24,513 nucleotides of DNA from JAAYZB01 sp937958685 (GTDB lineage Bacteria > Bacillota_I > Bacilli_A > Izemoplasmatales > Hujiaoplasmataceae), in contig DAITAL010000016.1 of the NCBI GenBank assembly GCA_036824265.1, positions 1-24,513 on the forward strand, in the 5' to 3' direction. Made by a program: the position numbers and the translations under genes. Every line of letters starts with the position of its first letter. The first letter of the stretch is position 1. A model generated the notes under the pieces. That model saw nothing but the letters and a program-made list of their open reading frames with translations, did no database searches and had not been told where the DNA came from. Shown piece after piece: positions 8,051 through 16,400 of the stretch.

Positions 8051-9901
8051 ATGGAAGCGCAAAATCCGGAAACAAACACCAAAAAGCGAGTGACCAGAAT
8101 GTTAAGCCTGATGTTCAAGTGGACAGGCAGATACTGGCCGCTCCTGATGATATCCTTTATCTTCCTGATCGGTGTGTCGTACCTGAGAACGATCGTCCCC
8201 CTCTTCGGGCAATACATCATCGACGTCATCTTGAAATTCAACGACCGCGGCTCCACCCTGCCCAAGGTGCTGCAGGATCTGATGCAGGCCGATACCCAAG
8301 CCAAGCAGCTGATGCTGGCGGCCGTCGTGCTTGTCGCGATCGAACTCTTGCGGTCGATCACGATCTTCCTAAGGCGCGCCTCGACCGCCCTGTTTGCGGA
8401 AAAGGTCGCCTATAATCTGCGTAACGGTCTTTATCGCAAACTGCAGAATCTGGAATATTCGTATCATACCCACGCCGAGACCGGGGACATCATCCAACGG
8501 GTGACGACCGATGTCGAGGCCTACAAGCGCTTCATCAGCGACCAAATCATCGAGGTCATGCGCCTCGTGCTTTTGGTCGGCTTCTCGATCTGGCAGATGT
8601 CGCGCCTGAACGTGGCATTGATGTTCATCTCGCTCGGCATCTCGCCCGTGCTCCTGGTCGTGGCGACGATCTACTTCCACAAGGTCAAGAAGACCTTCGA
8701 GGTGATCGAGGACAACGAGGCGAAAATGACCACGCACGTCCAGGAAAACGTAAGCGGCTCGCGGGTCGTCAAGGCCTTCGCGAACGAGAAATACGAAGTC
8801 GAGAAGTTCGAGCGGCTCAACCGGAAGTTCACGAGCTCCAGTTTCGTGCTGATCCGGAAAGCGGCTTTGTTCTGGTCGCTGACCGATCTGATCTGCTTCG
8901 TCCAGTTCTGCCTGATCGCGGTGACGGGGATCCTCTATACCGTCCAGGGCGAGATCACCGTCGGCGTCTATACCGCCTTCCTCGCCTATGCCGGCAACAT
9001 CATCTGGCCGATGCGTCAGCTCGGGCGCCTGGTCGGCGACTTCTCCAAGGCGACGGTCGCCGTCTCGCGTCTTGACGACATCAAGCACCGCGACGACGAA
9101 TACGTCAAGGACAGCGGCACGCAAACACCGGATATCCGCGGCAACGTGCGCTTTGAAAACGTCTCGTTCAAATTTCCCGATTCGACCTACCATCAGCTCG
9201 AAGGCATCAGTTTCAACGTCAGGAAGGGCGAAACCATCGCCATCATCGGCAAGACCGGGTCCGGCAAATCGACGCTCATGAACCTGCTCGTCCGGCTGCT
9301 CGACTACCAGCAGGGCACGATCTATATCGACGATGTCGCGATCACCGAGATTGAAAAGCATCATCTTCGGCAAAACGTCGGCATCATCCTCCAGGAACCG
9401 TTCCTCTTCTCGAAGACGGTCGAGGAGAACATCGGCATCGTCGACCGCGGCAGCAAGGAAAACCCACGGGTCAAGGAAGTCGCCAAGATCGCCCACGTCC
9501 ATGACGACATCGTCCACTTCGAAAACGGTTATCAGACCCTGGTCGGCGAACGGGGCGTGACTCTCTCCGGCGGCCAGAAACAGCGTGTGGCGATCGCCAG
9601 GATGCTTCTGAAACCGAAGCCGATCCTGATCTTCGACGACAGTTTGTCCGCCGTCGACACGGAAACCGACATCCAGATCCGCAACGCGCTCAAGCGCGAG
9701 TGGAAGAACTCCACCGTCTTCATCATCACCCACAGGATCACGACCGCCAAGGAGGCGGACCGGATCTTCGTTCTTGACCATGGCAAGATCGCCGAGTCAG
9801 GATCCCATGACACACTCATCCACAAGCAAGGACTCTACAAGACGATCTGGGACATCCAGTCCCGGATCGACTTCCAAGTCGAAGGAGGTGAAGAGCGATG
9901 A
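8051..9901 (+). CDS. Heterodimeric ABC exporter half-transporter, degenerate-site subunit (BmrC/TM287-like)
   Basis: The 616-residue type IV half-transporter has a six-helix membrane domain (about 25-330) and a nucleotide-binding domain (about 365-610). Walker A is GKTGSGKST (400-408), the signature LSGGQKQR (505-512), the H-loop His561, and Walker B ILIFDD (525-530). In Walker B the catalytic Glu is replaced by Asp530, which is typical of the non-hydrolysing site of heterodimeric multidrug exporters such as BmrCD, LmrCD and TM287/288. ATG 8051 is chosen over GTG 8042 because GAGGTG (8039-8044) lies 6 nt upstream and overlaps the GTG. The partner gene overlaps the stop by 4 bp (ATGA), so translation is coupled. 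Likely substrates are drugs, lipids or peptides, which cannot be specified. Confidence 0.93.
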   Translation: MEAQNPETNTKKRVTRMLSLMFKWTGRYWPLLMISFIFLIGVSYLRTIVPLFGQYIIDVILKFNDRGSTLPKVLQDLMQADTQAKQLMLAAVVLVAIELLRSITIFLRRASTALFAEKVAYNLRNGLYRKLQNLEYSYHTHAETGDIIQRVTTDVEAYKRFISDQIIEVMRLVLLVGFSIWQMSRLNVALMFISLGISPVLLVVATIYFHKVKKTFEVIEDNEAKMTTHVQENVSGSRVVKAFANEKYEVEKFERLNRKFTSSSFVLIRKAALFWSLTDLICFVQFCLIAVTGILYTVQGEITVGVYTAFLAYAGNIIWPMRQLGRLVGDFSKATVAVSRLDDIKHRDDEYVKDSGTQTPDIRGNVRFENVSFKFPDSTYHQLEGISFNVRKGETIAIIGKTGSGKSTLMNLLVRLLDYQQGTIYIDDVAITEIEKHHLRQNVGIILQEPFLFSKTVEENIGIVDRGSKENPRVKEVAKIAHVHDDIVHFENGYQTLVGERGVTLSGGQKQRVAIARMLLKPKPILIFDDSLSAVDTETDIQIRNALKREWKNSTVFIITHRITTAKEADRIFVLDHGKIAESGSHDTLIHKQGLYKTIWDIQSRIDFQVEGGEER

Positions 9902-11748
9902 GTGAATTCGATTTCGATGAGGAGAGCTTTACATCGCTGAAACTGGACATGAATGTCTGGAAGAAAATCTTCAGCTTCATGAAGCCGCTCAAAAAATACA
10001 TCATCCTCGGCGTCGCCGCGATCAGCGTCCTCGCCATGACCGACATCCTCTATCCCTACATCGCGAAATTCGCGATCGACGAGATCATCACCCCCAATAT
10101 CGGCATTCTCGATCCCGACATGAGCAAGCTGAAACTGTTCATCGGCCTCTATGTCGGCTTCATGATCCTCCAGGCGGTCATGGTCTACGTCTTCATCATC
10201 TTTGCCGGCAAGGTGGAGGTCGAACTCGCCTTCAACATCCGCAAGAAGGCCTTCCACCACCTGCAGGAACTGCCTTTCTCCTATTACGACCGCACCCGGA
10301 CGGGCTGGATCATGGCCCGGATGACCTCGGATTCCCGGAATCTGAGCGACATCCTCTCCTGGGGTGTCGTCGACCTTTCCTGGAGCGTGCTGCTCATGGT
10401 GATGCTTGTCATCTTCATGTTCATCATCAACTGGAAACTGGCGCTGGTCGCGATCGCGGTCGTGCCGGTCCTGATCGTCGTCTCCGCCTATTTCCGGACC
10501 CACATCCTCAAGGCCTACCGCTCGATCAGAAAGGTCAACTCGAAGATCACCGGCGCCTACAATGAGGGACTGACCGGGGCGATCACGACCAAGACATTGG
10601 TGCTCGAGGACGCCAACTTCCGCGATTTCGACCATCTCACCACGGACATGCGCACCCAGTCGATCCGCGCGGCCCTGTTCCATGGCCTCTATTTCCCGAC
10701 CGTCATCTTCCTGATCGCGATCGGCATCTCGCTCGTCTACTACAGCGGCGGCTCCCTGGTTTTGACCGGCGCCATCAGCGTCGGCACGCTCTACCTGTTT
10801 GCCAACTATGTCTGGCAATTCTTCGATCCGGTGAACAACATCGTCTCGATCTACGCCCAGTTCCAGCAGGCCCAGGCCTCGGCGGAGCGGATCGTCTCGC
10901 TGATCGAGACCAAGGCCGACATCGTCGACACCGAGGAAGTCATCGCCAAATACGGCACCTTGTTCGACTACAAGCGGGAAAACTTCGAACCGCTGATCGG
11001 GGACGTCGAATTCGCGAATGTCAGTTTCAAGTATCATGTCGGCGAACAGGTCCTGACCGATTTCTCGCTCCAAGTCAAGGCGGGGCAGTCGATCGCGCTC
11101 GTCGGCCACACCGGCGCCGGCAAAACGACGATCGTCAACCTCATCTGCCGGTTCTACGAGCCAACCTCGGGCAAAATCCTGATCGACGGCATCGACTACA
11201 AAGACAGAAGCTTAGGCTGGCTGCACTCCAATCTCGGCTACGTGCTCCAAGACCCGCATCTTTTCTCCGGCAGCGTCATGGAAAACATCCGTTACGGCAA
11301 ACTGACGGCGACCGATGAGGAAGTCATCGCCGCCGCCAAGGCCGTCGAGGCCCACGACTTCATCATGAAGTTCGAGAAGGGCTATGACACCGAATGCGGC
11401 GAAGGCGGCTCAAGGCTTTCCGTCGGCCAGAAACAACTCGTGTCCTTCGCCCGGGCGATCCTCGCCGATCCCAAGATCCTGATCTTGGACGAGGCGACGT
11501 CCTCGGTCGACACCGAGACGGAAAAACTGATCCAGACCGCCATCAACAACCTCCTCAAAGGCCGGACCTCGTTCATCGTTGCCCACCGGCTCTCGACGAT
11601 CGTCAACTCCGACCGCATCCTCGTGCTCGAGGACGGCAAGGTCATCGAGGAAGGCCGGCACAAGGATCTCATCGGGCGCGAGGGTCACTACTACAAGCTC
11701 TACACCAACCAATACTCCGAGGAAATGCTCGAACTGTCCAAACGCTGA
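9898..11748 (+). CDS. Heterodimeric ABC exporter half-transporter, catalytic partner (BmrD/TM288-like)
   Basis: The 616-residue partner has a six-helix membrane domain followed by a nucleotide-binding domain. Walker A is GHTGAGKTT (403-411), Walker B ILILDEATSSVD (527-538) has the catalytic Glu532, and the H-loop is His563. Its signature reads LSVGQ (507-511) instead of LSGGQ. The combination fits the upstream subunit: that subunit's Asp530 site pairs with this altered LSVGQ to give one degenerate ATP site, while this subunit's intact Walker B pairs with the other's LSGGQ to give the hydrolytic site. ATG 9898 overlaps the preceding stop and is preceded by AAGGAGGTG (9882-9890). A strong terminator follows at once. 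Confidence 0.94.
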   Translation: MSEFDFDEESFTSLKLDMNVWKKIFSFMKPLKKYIILGVAAISVLAMTDILYPYIAKFAIDEIITPNIGILDPDMSKLKLFIGLYVGFMILQAVMVYVFIIFAGKVEVELAFNIRKKAFHHLQELPFSYYDRTRTGWIMARMTSDSRNLSDILSWGVVDLSWSVLLMVMLVIFMFIINWKLALVAIAVVPVLIVVSAYFRTHILKAYRSIRKVNSKITGAYNEGLTGAITTKTLVLEDANFRDFDHLTTDMRTQSIRAALFHGLYFPTVIFLIAIGISLVYYSGGSLVLTGAISVGTLYLFANYVWQFFDPVNNIVSIYAQFQQAQASAERIVSLIETKADIVDTEEVIAKYGTLFDYKRENFEPLIGDVEFANVSFKYHVGEQVLTDFSLQVKAGQSIALVGHTGAGKTTIVNLICRFYEPTSGKILIDGIDYKDRSLGWLHSNLGYVLQDPHLFSGSVMENIRYGKLTATDEEVIAAAKAVEAHDFIMKFEKGYDTECGEGGSRLSVGQKQLVSFARAILADPKILILDEATSSVDTETEKLIQTAINNLLKGRTSFIVAHRLSTIVNSDRILVLEDGKVIEEGRHKDLIGREGHYYKLYTNQYSEEMLELSKR

Positions 11749-11753
11749 TCAAG

Positions 11754-11783
11754 AAGGCGGCCGGTCCACCCGGCCGCTTTCTT
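11754..11783 (+). terminator. Intrinsic terminator of the ABC exporter operon
   Basis: A GC-rich hairpin with left arm GCGGCCGG (11757-11764), loop TCCAC and right arm CCGGCCGC (11770-11777). G-T and A-T pairs extend the stem at its base and TTTCTT follows. It starts 6 bp after the transporter stop codon. Confidence 0.88.
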
Positions 11784-11821
11784 CTCACGCAAAAAAGGCT
11801 TTTCTTTTTGGCAAAATAGTG

Positions 11822-11827
11822 TATAAT
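11822..11827 (+). promoter_or_regulatory. -10 element of the tRNA-Leu promoter
   Basis: A perfect TATAAT lies 12 bp upstream of the tRNA 5' end. No convincing -35 is present at 16-18 bp; the region there is T-rich (CTTTTC). Confidence 0.55.
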
Positions 11828-11839
11828 AATTATTGCTAT

Positions 11840-11926
11840 GCCAGTGTGGTGAAATCGGTAGACACGATGGACTCAAAATCCATTGCCGTGAAAAGCGTGT
11901 CGGTTCGAGTCCGACCACCGGTACCA
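11840..11926 (+). tRNA. tRNA-Leu (anticodon CAA)
   Basis: An 87-nt class II tRNA with CCA encoded (11924-11926). The D stem is GTG/CAC and the D loop contains GGTAG. The anticodon stem is ATGGA/TCCAT around loop CTCAAAA (11872-11878), with anticodon CAA at 11874-11876 reading UUG. A long variable arm follows, then the T arm GTCGG-TTCGAGT-CCGAC. The acceptor stem GCCAGTG/CACCGGT pairs with two imperfections, a G1-U72 wobble and an A4-C69 mismatch. It stands alone, not in a tRNA cluster. Confidence 0.95.
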
Positions 11927-12444
11927 GTCGTTCGCAAGCGCATGATTGCGTTATAACAATATTTATAATTTATAACAATAAACTGTCTGCTGGTTCGTCC
12001 GGGGATGGTTTTTTTCTCGAGGAACATCGCCATCGTCACGATCCCTTGGACCCGTTTAAACCCGACAGGAAAAGGGCCGGCAGCGAAAGTTGGCCAAACA
12101 TGGGCGTTGAACCCGCTCTCTTCAGGCGACACGCGGCAGTCTCTGCCGGCGTCTATAATGCCAGCAATATTCACGGGCTTTATTGACAAGCGGGAGTCGA
12201 TGTGGTAATTTGATGATGACACTGCGATTTTTATAACATAGTATCGTATCCTTGACAATCGTTTGGGCGAAACCCGCACAACGAGAAGCCAATCTTTTCC
12301 AAAACGGGAGACACTTAGATAATGCACAATGACCACTTGGTTGCGAAGGAGTGATGCTTTGCAGGAAGACGTGCCAACCAGAACCTGTCTGTTTGACACT
12401 TTTTGTTGTTTTGTTCCGCTGACAAATCATATTGGGAGGATAAT
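11927..12444 (+). other. Gene-free tract between tRNA-Leu and the lipoprotein gene
   Basis: About 520 bp without a credible gene. It begins AT-rich and is less GC-rich overall than its surroundings. It holds an 11-bp direct repeat (11951-11980). GCCGGCAG (12076-12083) can pair with CTGCCGGC (12143-12150), whose right arm can instead form a local hairpin with CGGCAG at 12134-12139. A TATAAT sits at 12154-12159. Exact TTGACA hexamers occur at 12183, 12252 and 12393, none with a good -10 at the right distance; the best is TAATTT at 12206-12211. Short open frames on both strands match nothing I know and lack ribosome sites. The promoter of the lipoprotein operon must lie here, but I cannot place it with confidence. 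Confidence 0.6.
11951..11980 (+). repeat. Short AT-rich direct repeat
   Basis: TTATAACAATA occurs at 11951-11961 and again at 11970-11980, with TATAAT between the copies (11964-11969). It could be a regulator-binding site or a chance AT-rich repeat. Confidence 0.5.
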
Positions 12445-13395
12445 ATGAAGAAATATGCAATAATCATCATCTTGAGCATCATTGCGCTGGGATTGGGCGG
12501 TTGCGAGGACATCACTGGTTACCTGCCGACAACCGTCACCCTGACCCAGGAGACGACCACCGCGTTGTCCGAGGAAACGACCACGACACCCAGCACGGGT
12601 GCGACCACGACTGATCCGCAAGTCACGACGGTTGTCCCGACGACCCTGCCGGCGACGACCAATCCCGTGACCACCGCACCACCCACCACCGAAACGCTCA
12701 CGACGGCGCCTGTGACTTCGGACCAACCGACAACCACACCGCCTACCACGGAACCGCAAACGACGCTGCCGGCGACCACCGAGGCGACAACGGCCGCACC
12801 GATCGTCCATCCGGTCCAGTTCCTTGTCGACCAAGGTTTGCTTTACGAGGTTGACATCGCCGAAGGCTCATCCCTGGCGGCGCCGCCCGATCCGGTCAAA
12901 GAGGGCCACAAGTTCCTTGGCTGGTTTGCCGTCGACAGCCCCACGGCCGAGGTGTTTCCGGTAACCGTCAACCAGCCGCTCAGCTATGCGGCCCGTTTCG
13001 AACCCTACGCCAATCATTTCTTCCTGAGGCTGAAGAACCAGACCGCCACAACGGTCGAAGTGGAAGTCGTCCTGGGGGGAACGCCACTCAAAATCAATGG
13101 CTATGACGTCCGCGTGACCTATGATGCGGAGCATCTGGCATACGCCAGCCATGTGAACAACGTCAGCAACATCATCAATCCCACGAATCCGGAAGTCATC
13201 ATCTTCAACTACTCCGACATCATGGCCGCCTTCACGAACGAAACCGTGATTCTCACCTTGACATTCACGATCACCGCGGCGGGCGAAACGCCCATCGGCC
13301 TCACGATCGTGGAAGCCACGGTTGTCGATGAAAGCTTCAATATCGATCTCGCCGACACCAACGCCTCGGGCTTGGTTGTCGTGCTGCCAGCTTAG
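12445..13395 (+). CDS. Lipoprotein with Thr/Pro stalk, Flg_new-type repeat and C-terminal cohesin-like domain
   Basis: A 316-residue predicted surface lipoprotein. Residues 1-20 form a lipoprotein signal with lipobox LGGC (Cys20 as lipidation site). Residues 29-118 are a Thr/Pro-rich stalk. Residues 122-188 match the Listeria-Bacteroides/InlB-type beta repeat (Flg_new), with the hallmark EGHKFLGWF and a closing YAARFEP. Residues 191-316 look like a cohesin-type beta-sandwich: KINGYDVRVTYDAEHLAYAS followed by a TLTFTITAAGETPIGL strand pattern. ATG 12445 is chosen over an in-frame TTG 42 bp upstream because GGGAGGA (12434-12440) precedes it. The next gene starts 12 bp later with its ribosome site overlapping this stop, so the two form one operon. 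The likely role is a membrane anchor or adaptor at the cell surface. Confidence 0.82.
   Translation: MKKYAIIIILSIIALGLGGCEDITGYLPTTVTLTQETTTALSEETTTTPSTGATTTDPQVTTVVPTTLPATTNPVTTAPPTTETLTTAPVTSDQPTTTPPTTEPQTTLPATTEATTAAPIVHPVQFLVDQGLLYEVDIAEGSSLAAPPDPVKEGHKFLGWFAVDSPTAEVFPVTVNQPLSYAARFEPYANHFFLRLKNQTATTVEVEVVLGGTPLKINGYDVRVTYDAEHLAYASHVNNVSNIINPTNPEVIIFNYSDIMAAFTNETVILTLTFTITAAGETPIGLTIVEATVVDESFNIDLADTNASGLVVVLPA
12529..12798 (+). repeat. Thr/Pro-rich low-complexity stalk of the lipoprotein
   Basis: Degenerate repeats encoding units such as TTxPxTTxP, residues 29-118 of the lipoprotein. This is a common flexible and often glycosylated spacer between a membrane anchor and binding domains. 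The ACC/ACG-rich DNA is imperfectly repeated and could vary in length between strains. Confidence 0.8.
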
Positions 13396-13407
13396 GAGGT
13401 TCGCCTG

Positions 13408-16400
13408 ATGAAAACCATTATCCGGATCATTATCGGCTTTGCCCTCTTGCTCACGGGGGCGCTCGGCCTTTCAGGACTGAGAGTCCAGGCCGTCGCGCCG
13501 ACTGTGGCCCTGACTTCGACGCCCGAAGTGTCGGTGACGCCGGGGGTGCCGTTTGCCACAACCGTGACGATCACCGGCGCCGACAAGGTTGTCGGTTTCC
13601 AACTGCGCCTCCTTTATGACGCCGATGAGTTCACGCTCGATGGCATCCAGAAAGCGCCGACGCTGCCCGCCAACATCATCTACAACATCGATGTGCCCGG
13701 CGTCATTCTGCTCAACTACACGTTCATCGGCGCGCATCTCAACGGCATCGTCGACCTGTTCACGTTGACTTTCACTCCCAAGACACTTGCCATCGGCAAG
13801 CATGATCTGCTCTGGGAAGATACCGCCTACAACAACGAGATCACCAGATTCAAGGATGACTTAAGCGACCTGGAGGTCGTCGATCCGTTTGTCTTCGCCT
13901 TCAACAAGGTCCAGTCCGGCGTCTATGGCGATGTCAGCGGCGACGGCCAGGTCACGATCCTCGACGTCGGCATGATCCAGCTGCATCTGGCCGACAAGAT
14001 CGCTTTTTCGGCCGATCAGCTGCTTTTGGCCGATGTCAACGGCGACAAGCAACTGACGATCATCGATGCCGGCCTCATCCAGATGTATCTGGCCGGCATG
14101 CGCGAAGGTCTTGGGCCAGACGGTCATGAGGAACCAACCCTCGATCTGATCGCCTCCGTCTACTATCTGCCGGATGATACCGAAGTGCTGGTGCAGGGCG
14201 TCGTCAGTTACGTCTCGCAAACCGGTTTTTATATCGTCGATGAAAGCGGTTCGATCTATGTCGCTGCCAATGGCAACGACATCTCCCAACTGCAGGTGGG
14301 CGATAAGATCGAAGTAGCCGGCTTGAGCTATCTGCAAAACAACCTGCAACAGATCCTTTCCGCCGAGATCAAGGTCCTGATGCCGGCTTTCGGCTTCGAC
14401 TATGGCTTTGCGCCGGATGCGAATCTGCCGCATCTTGCCGCGACAGGCCCGGGGAACTTCGAAGCCTACGGCTCGGTTTATCGGACCACCGGCCGCCTGA
14501 TGCTGGATGAGGGGGCCTACTACCTCATCGATGACGACAGCGGCGCCTACCTCCTGATTTCACCCAAGACCGTGACCGCCACCTATCTCGAACTGGCAGC
14601 GCTTGTGGATGAGCATCTGGAAGTGACGTTGCTGCTCCATGATTTTGACGGCTTCATCTGGGAAGTGCTGCTTGTCCCCGGAATGATCGATATCATCACC
14701 GATGTCACGGAAATCTTCCAGTTCATTGTCGTCTTCACCGAATATTTCACTTATGATGTCAGTTTTGACGGCGGTTCTGCCGCTGTCTATCAGACCGGTA
14801 ATCCCAATGTGCTGATGGTCGAACTGCCGGTCGGCACGGAAATCTTCTATGTCAGCTGGTATTTCGAAGGTTCTGCGGTCACCACGTTCACGCGCATGGT
14901 TGACCAGCAAGCAGACGCGATCCATCTTCCGGGTCCCGGTCCCGATGGCACGGTTGACTATGTCACAAGATATGCCAGCGAGTGGGGCACAAGCCTCGGT
15001 GCGTTGATCAATTCGGAATACAATGTCTACCTGCTTGATTATCTCCCTGATTATTCGCAAACACAAACTCACCCCTTTGGGACGATTCTGCTATTCGAAC
15101 CTCCTTATTCCGCTGATTATGAGTTTCTGGGTTTGTATCTCGATCCCGATTTCACGATCCCCGCGACGCCGGTCTACGTCGTCACCGCCGATCTGGCGCT
15201 TTACTATCTCTGGGAACTGCGGGAGGATGCTATTACCTACAATGTCTACTGGCACGACGAACCATCACCATCCAGCCCGGCCATCATCACCACCTACGGC
15301 GCCGGGCATCTGATCAGCCCGGAAATGAATTCCGCCAAGGAACTGTCGAGAAAACACGGTTATTGGCTTGAAGGCTGGTACAGGGATCCGGAGCTGACGG
15401 TTCCCCTTGCGGACTTCACTTTGTCTCAAGATGTGCATCTATACCCGAAATTTGTCAGTGCCACCGAAAAGACCATCGCCGATCTGCCTGAGGTTCGCGA
15501 GGGCTACCATGCCTCTGTCTACGGCACTGTCTTCTACATCGCGACCGTCGATACCGGCCAACCGCTCTTCGTCATCATCAATGACGGAACCGGATCACTG
15601 ATTGTCAGTCACGAGTATTTGATCGATGGTTATGTGCCAAAGCTCGGCGACGAGTTGCTTGTCACCGGCACCTTGGAACCGTTTTTCGATGCCACGACCT
15701 ACATGTTGGGCGTGGACCTGGAAATCACCAATCTCGGCACGGGTTATTATGACTACAGCGGCGCCACCGACATCCTGGACGACCTTTACGGTGTGGGACT
15801 TCTCAACCAAAAACTCTATTACATCGACGGCACCATCGGTGTACAGATGAATTCCAACGGCACGGCCCGCTACTTCATCCAAACGACCTCGGGAGAAGTG
15901 TTCTACTTCCATTCCCAAAGCACGCACATCCTTGGCGAAGGCGGTTATGTCCATCCCGTGGCTGAGCTTGTCGGCGCCACCGGCCGCATCGCCGTCGTCT
16001 ACGCCTGGTATGGAGACATCGTCTTCGCCGTGCCGGGAACATTTGTGCCCGCAGAGACGGAGACGCTAATCTATCAGACCATCGTCATTCCCTGGGATTT
16101 TGTCGATGATTATGCCATCACCTTTGAAGGTGGTACTTACGGAATCATCCCAAGTAGTAATCCTTATGTGGTTTTTGCGGAGTTTCCCGAGGGCACATCC
16201 CACTTTTTCGTGACGTTCTATCTTGATGGTGAAGTGGTTGGCATGGAAGCGCCATCTGTCAATCTCCGCGAGGATGCCATCCATTTCTTCGGTTTTAATG
16301 CGAGTGGTTGCGGTTATGTTTTGATCTACGCGGCTGAATTCGGCAAGTCGCTTGACGATCTGATCTATCCGTCCTACCTCGTCGTCAAGCATGATTACGA

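Noticed and set aside
8369..11109. Two long minus-strand frames (470 and 424 codons) opposite the ABC exporter genes
   Set aside because: Antisense shadows; the plus-strand genes carry all diagnostic motifs.
11836..12399. A 187-codon minus-strand frame covering tRNA-Leu and the gene-free tract
   Set aside because: It reads through the antisense of a tRNA (its GGRTRTDTL end is a typical tRNA artefact) and has no ribosome site or known domain.
11840..12444. Integrative element attachment site at the tRNA-Leu 3' end
   Set aside because: No second copy of the tRNA 3' sequence and no integrase gene are visible in the window.
12529..12798. CRISPR-like or VNTR-like repeated DNA
   Set aside because: The repetition is the degenerate Thr/Pro coding stalk of the lipoprotein; there are no conserved repeats with unique spacers.
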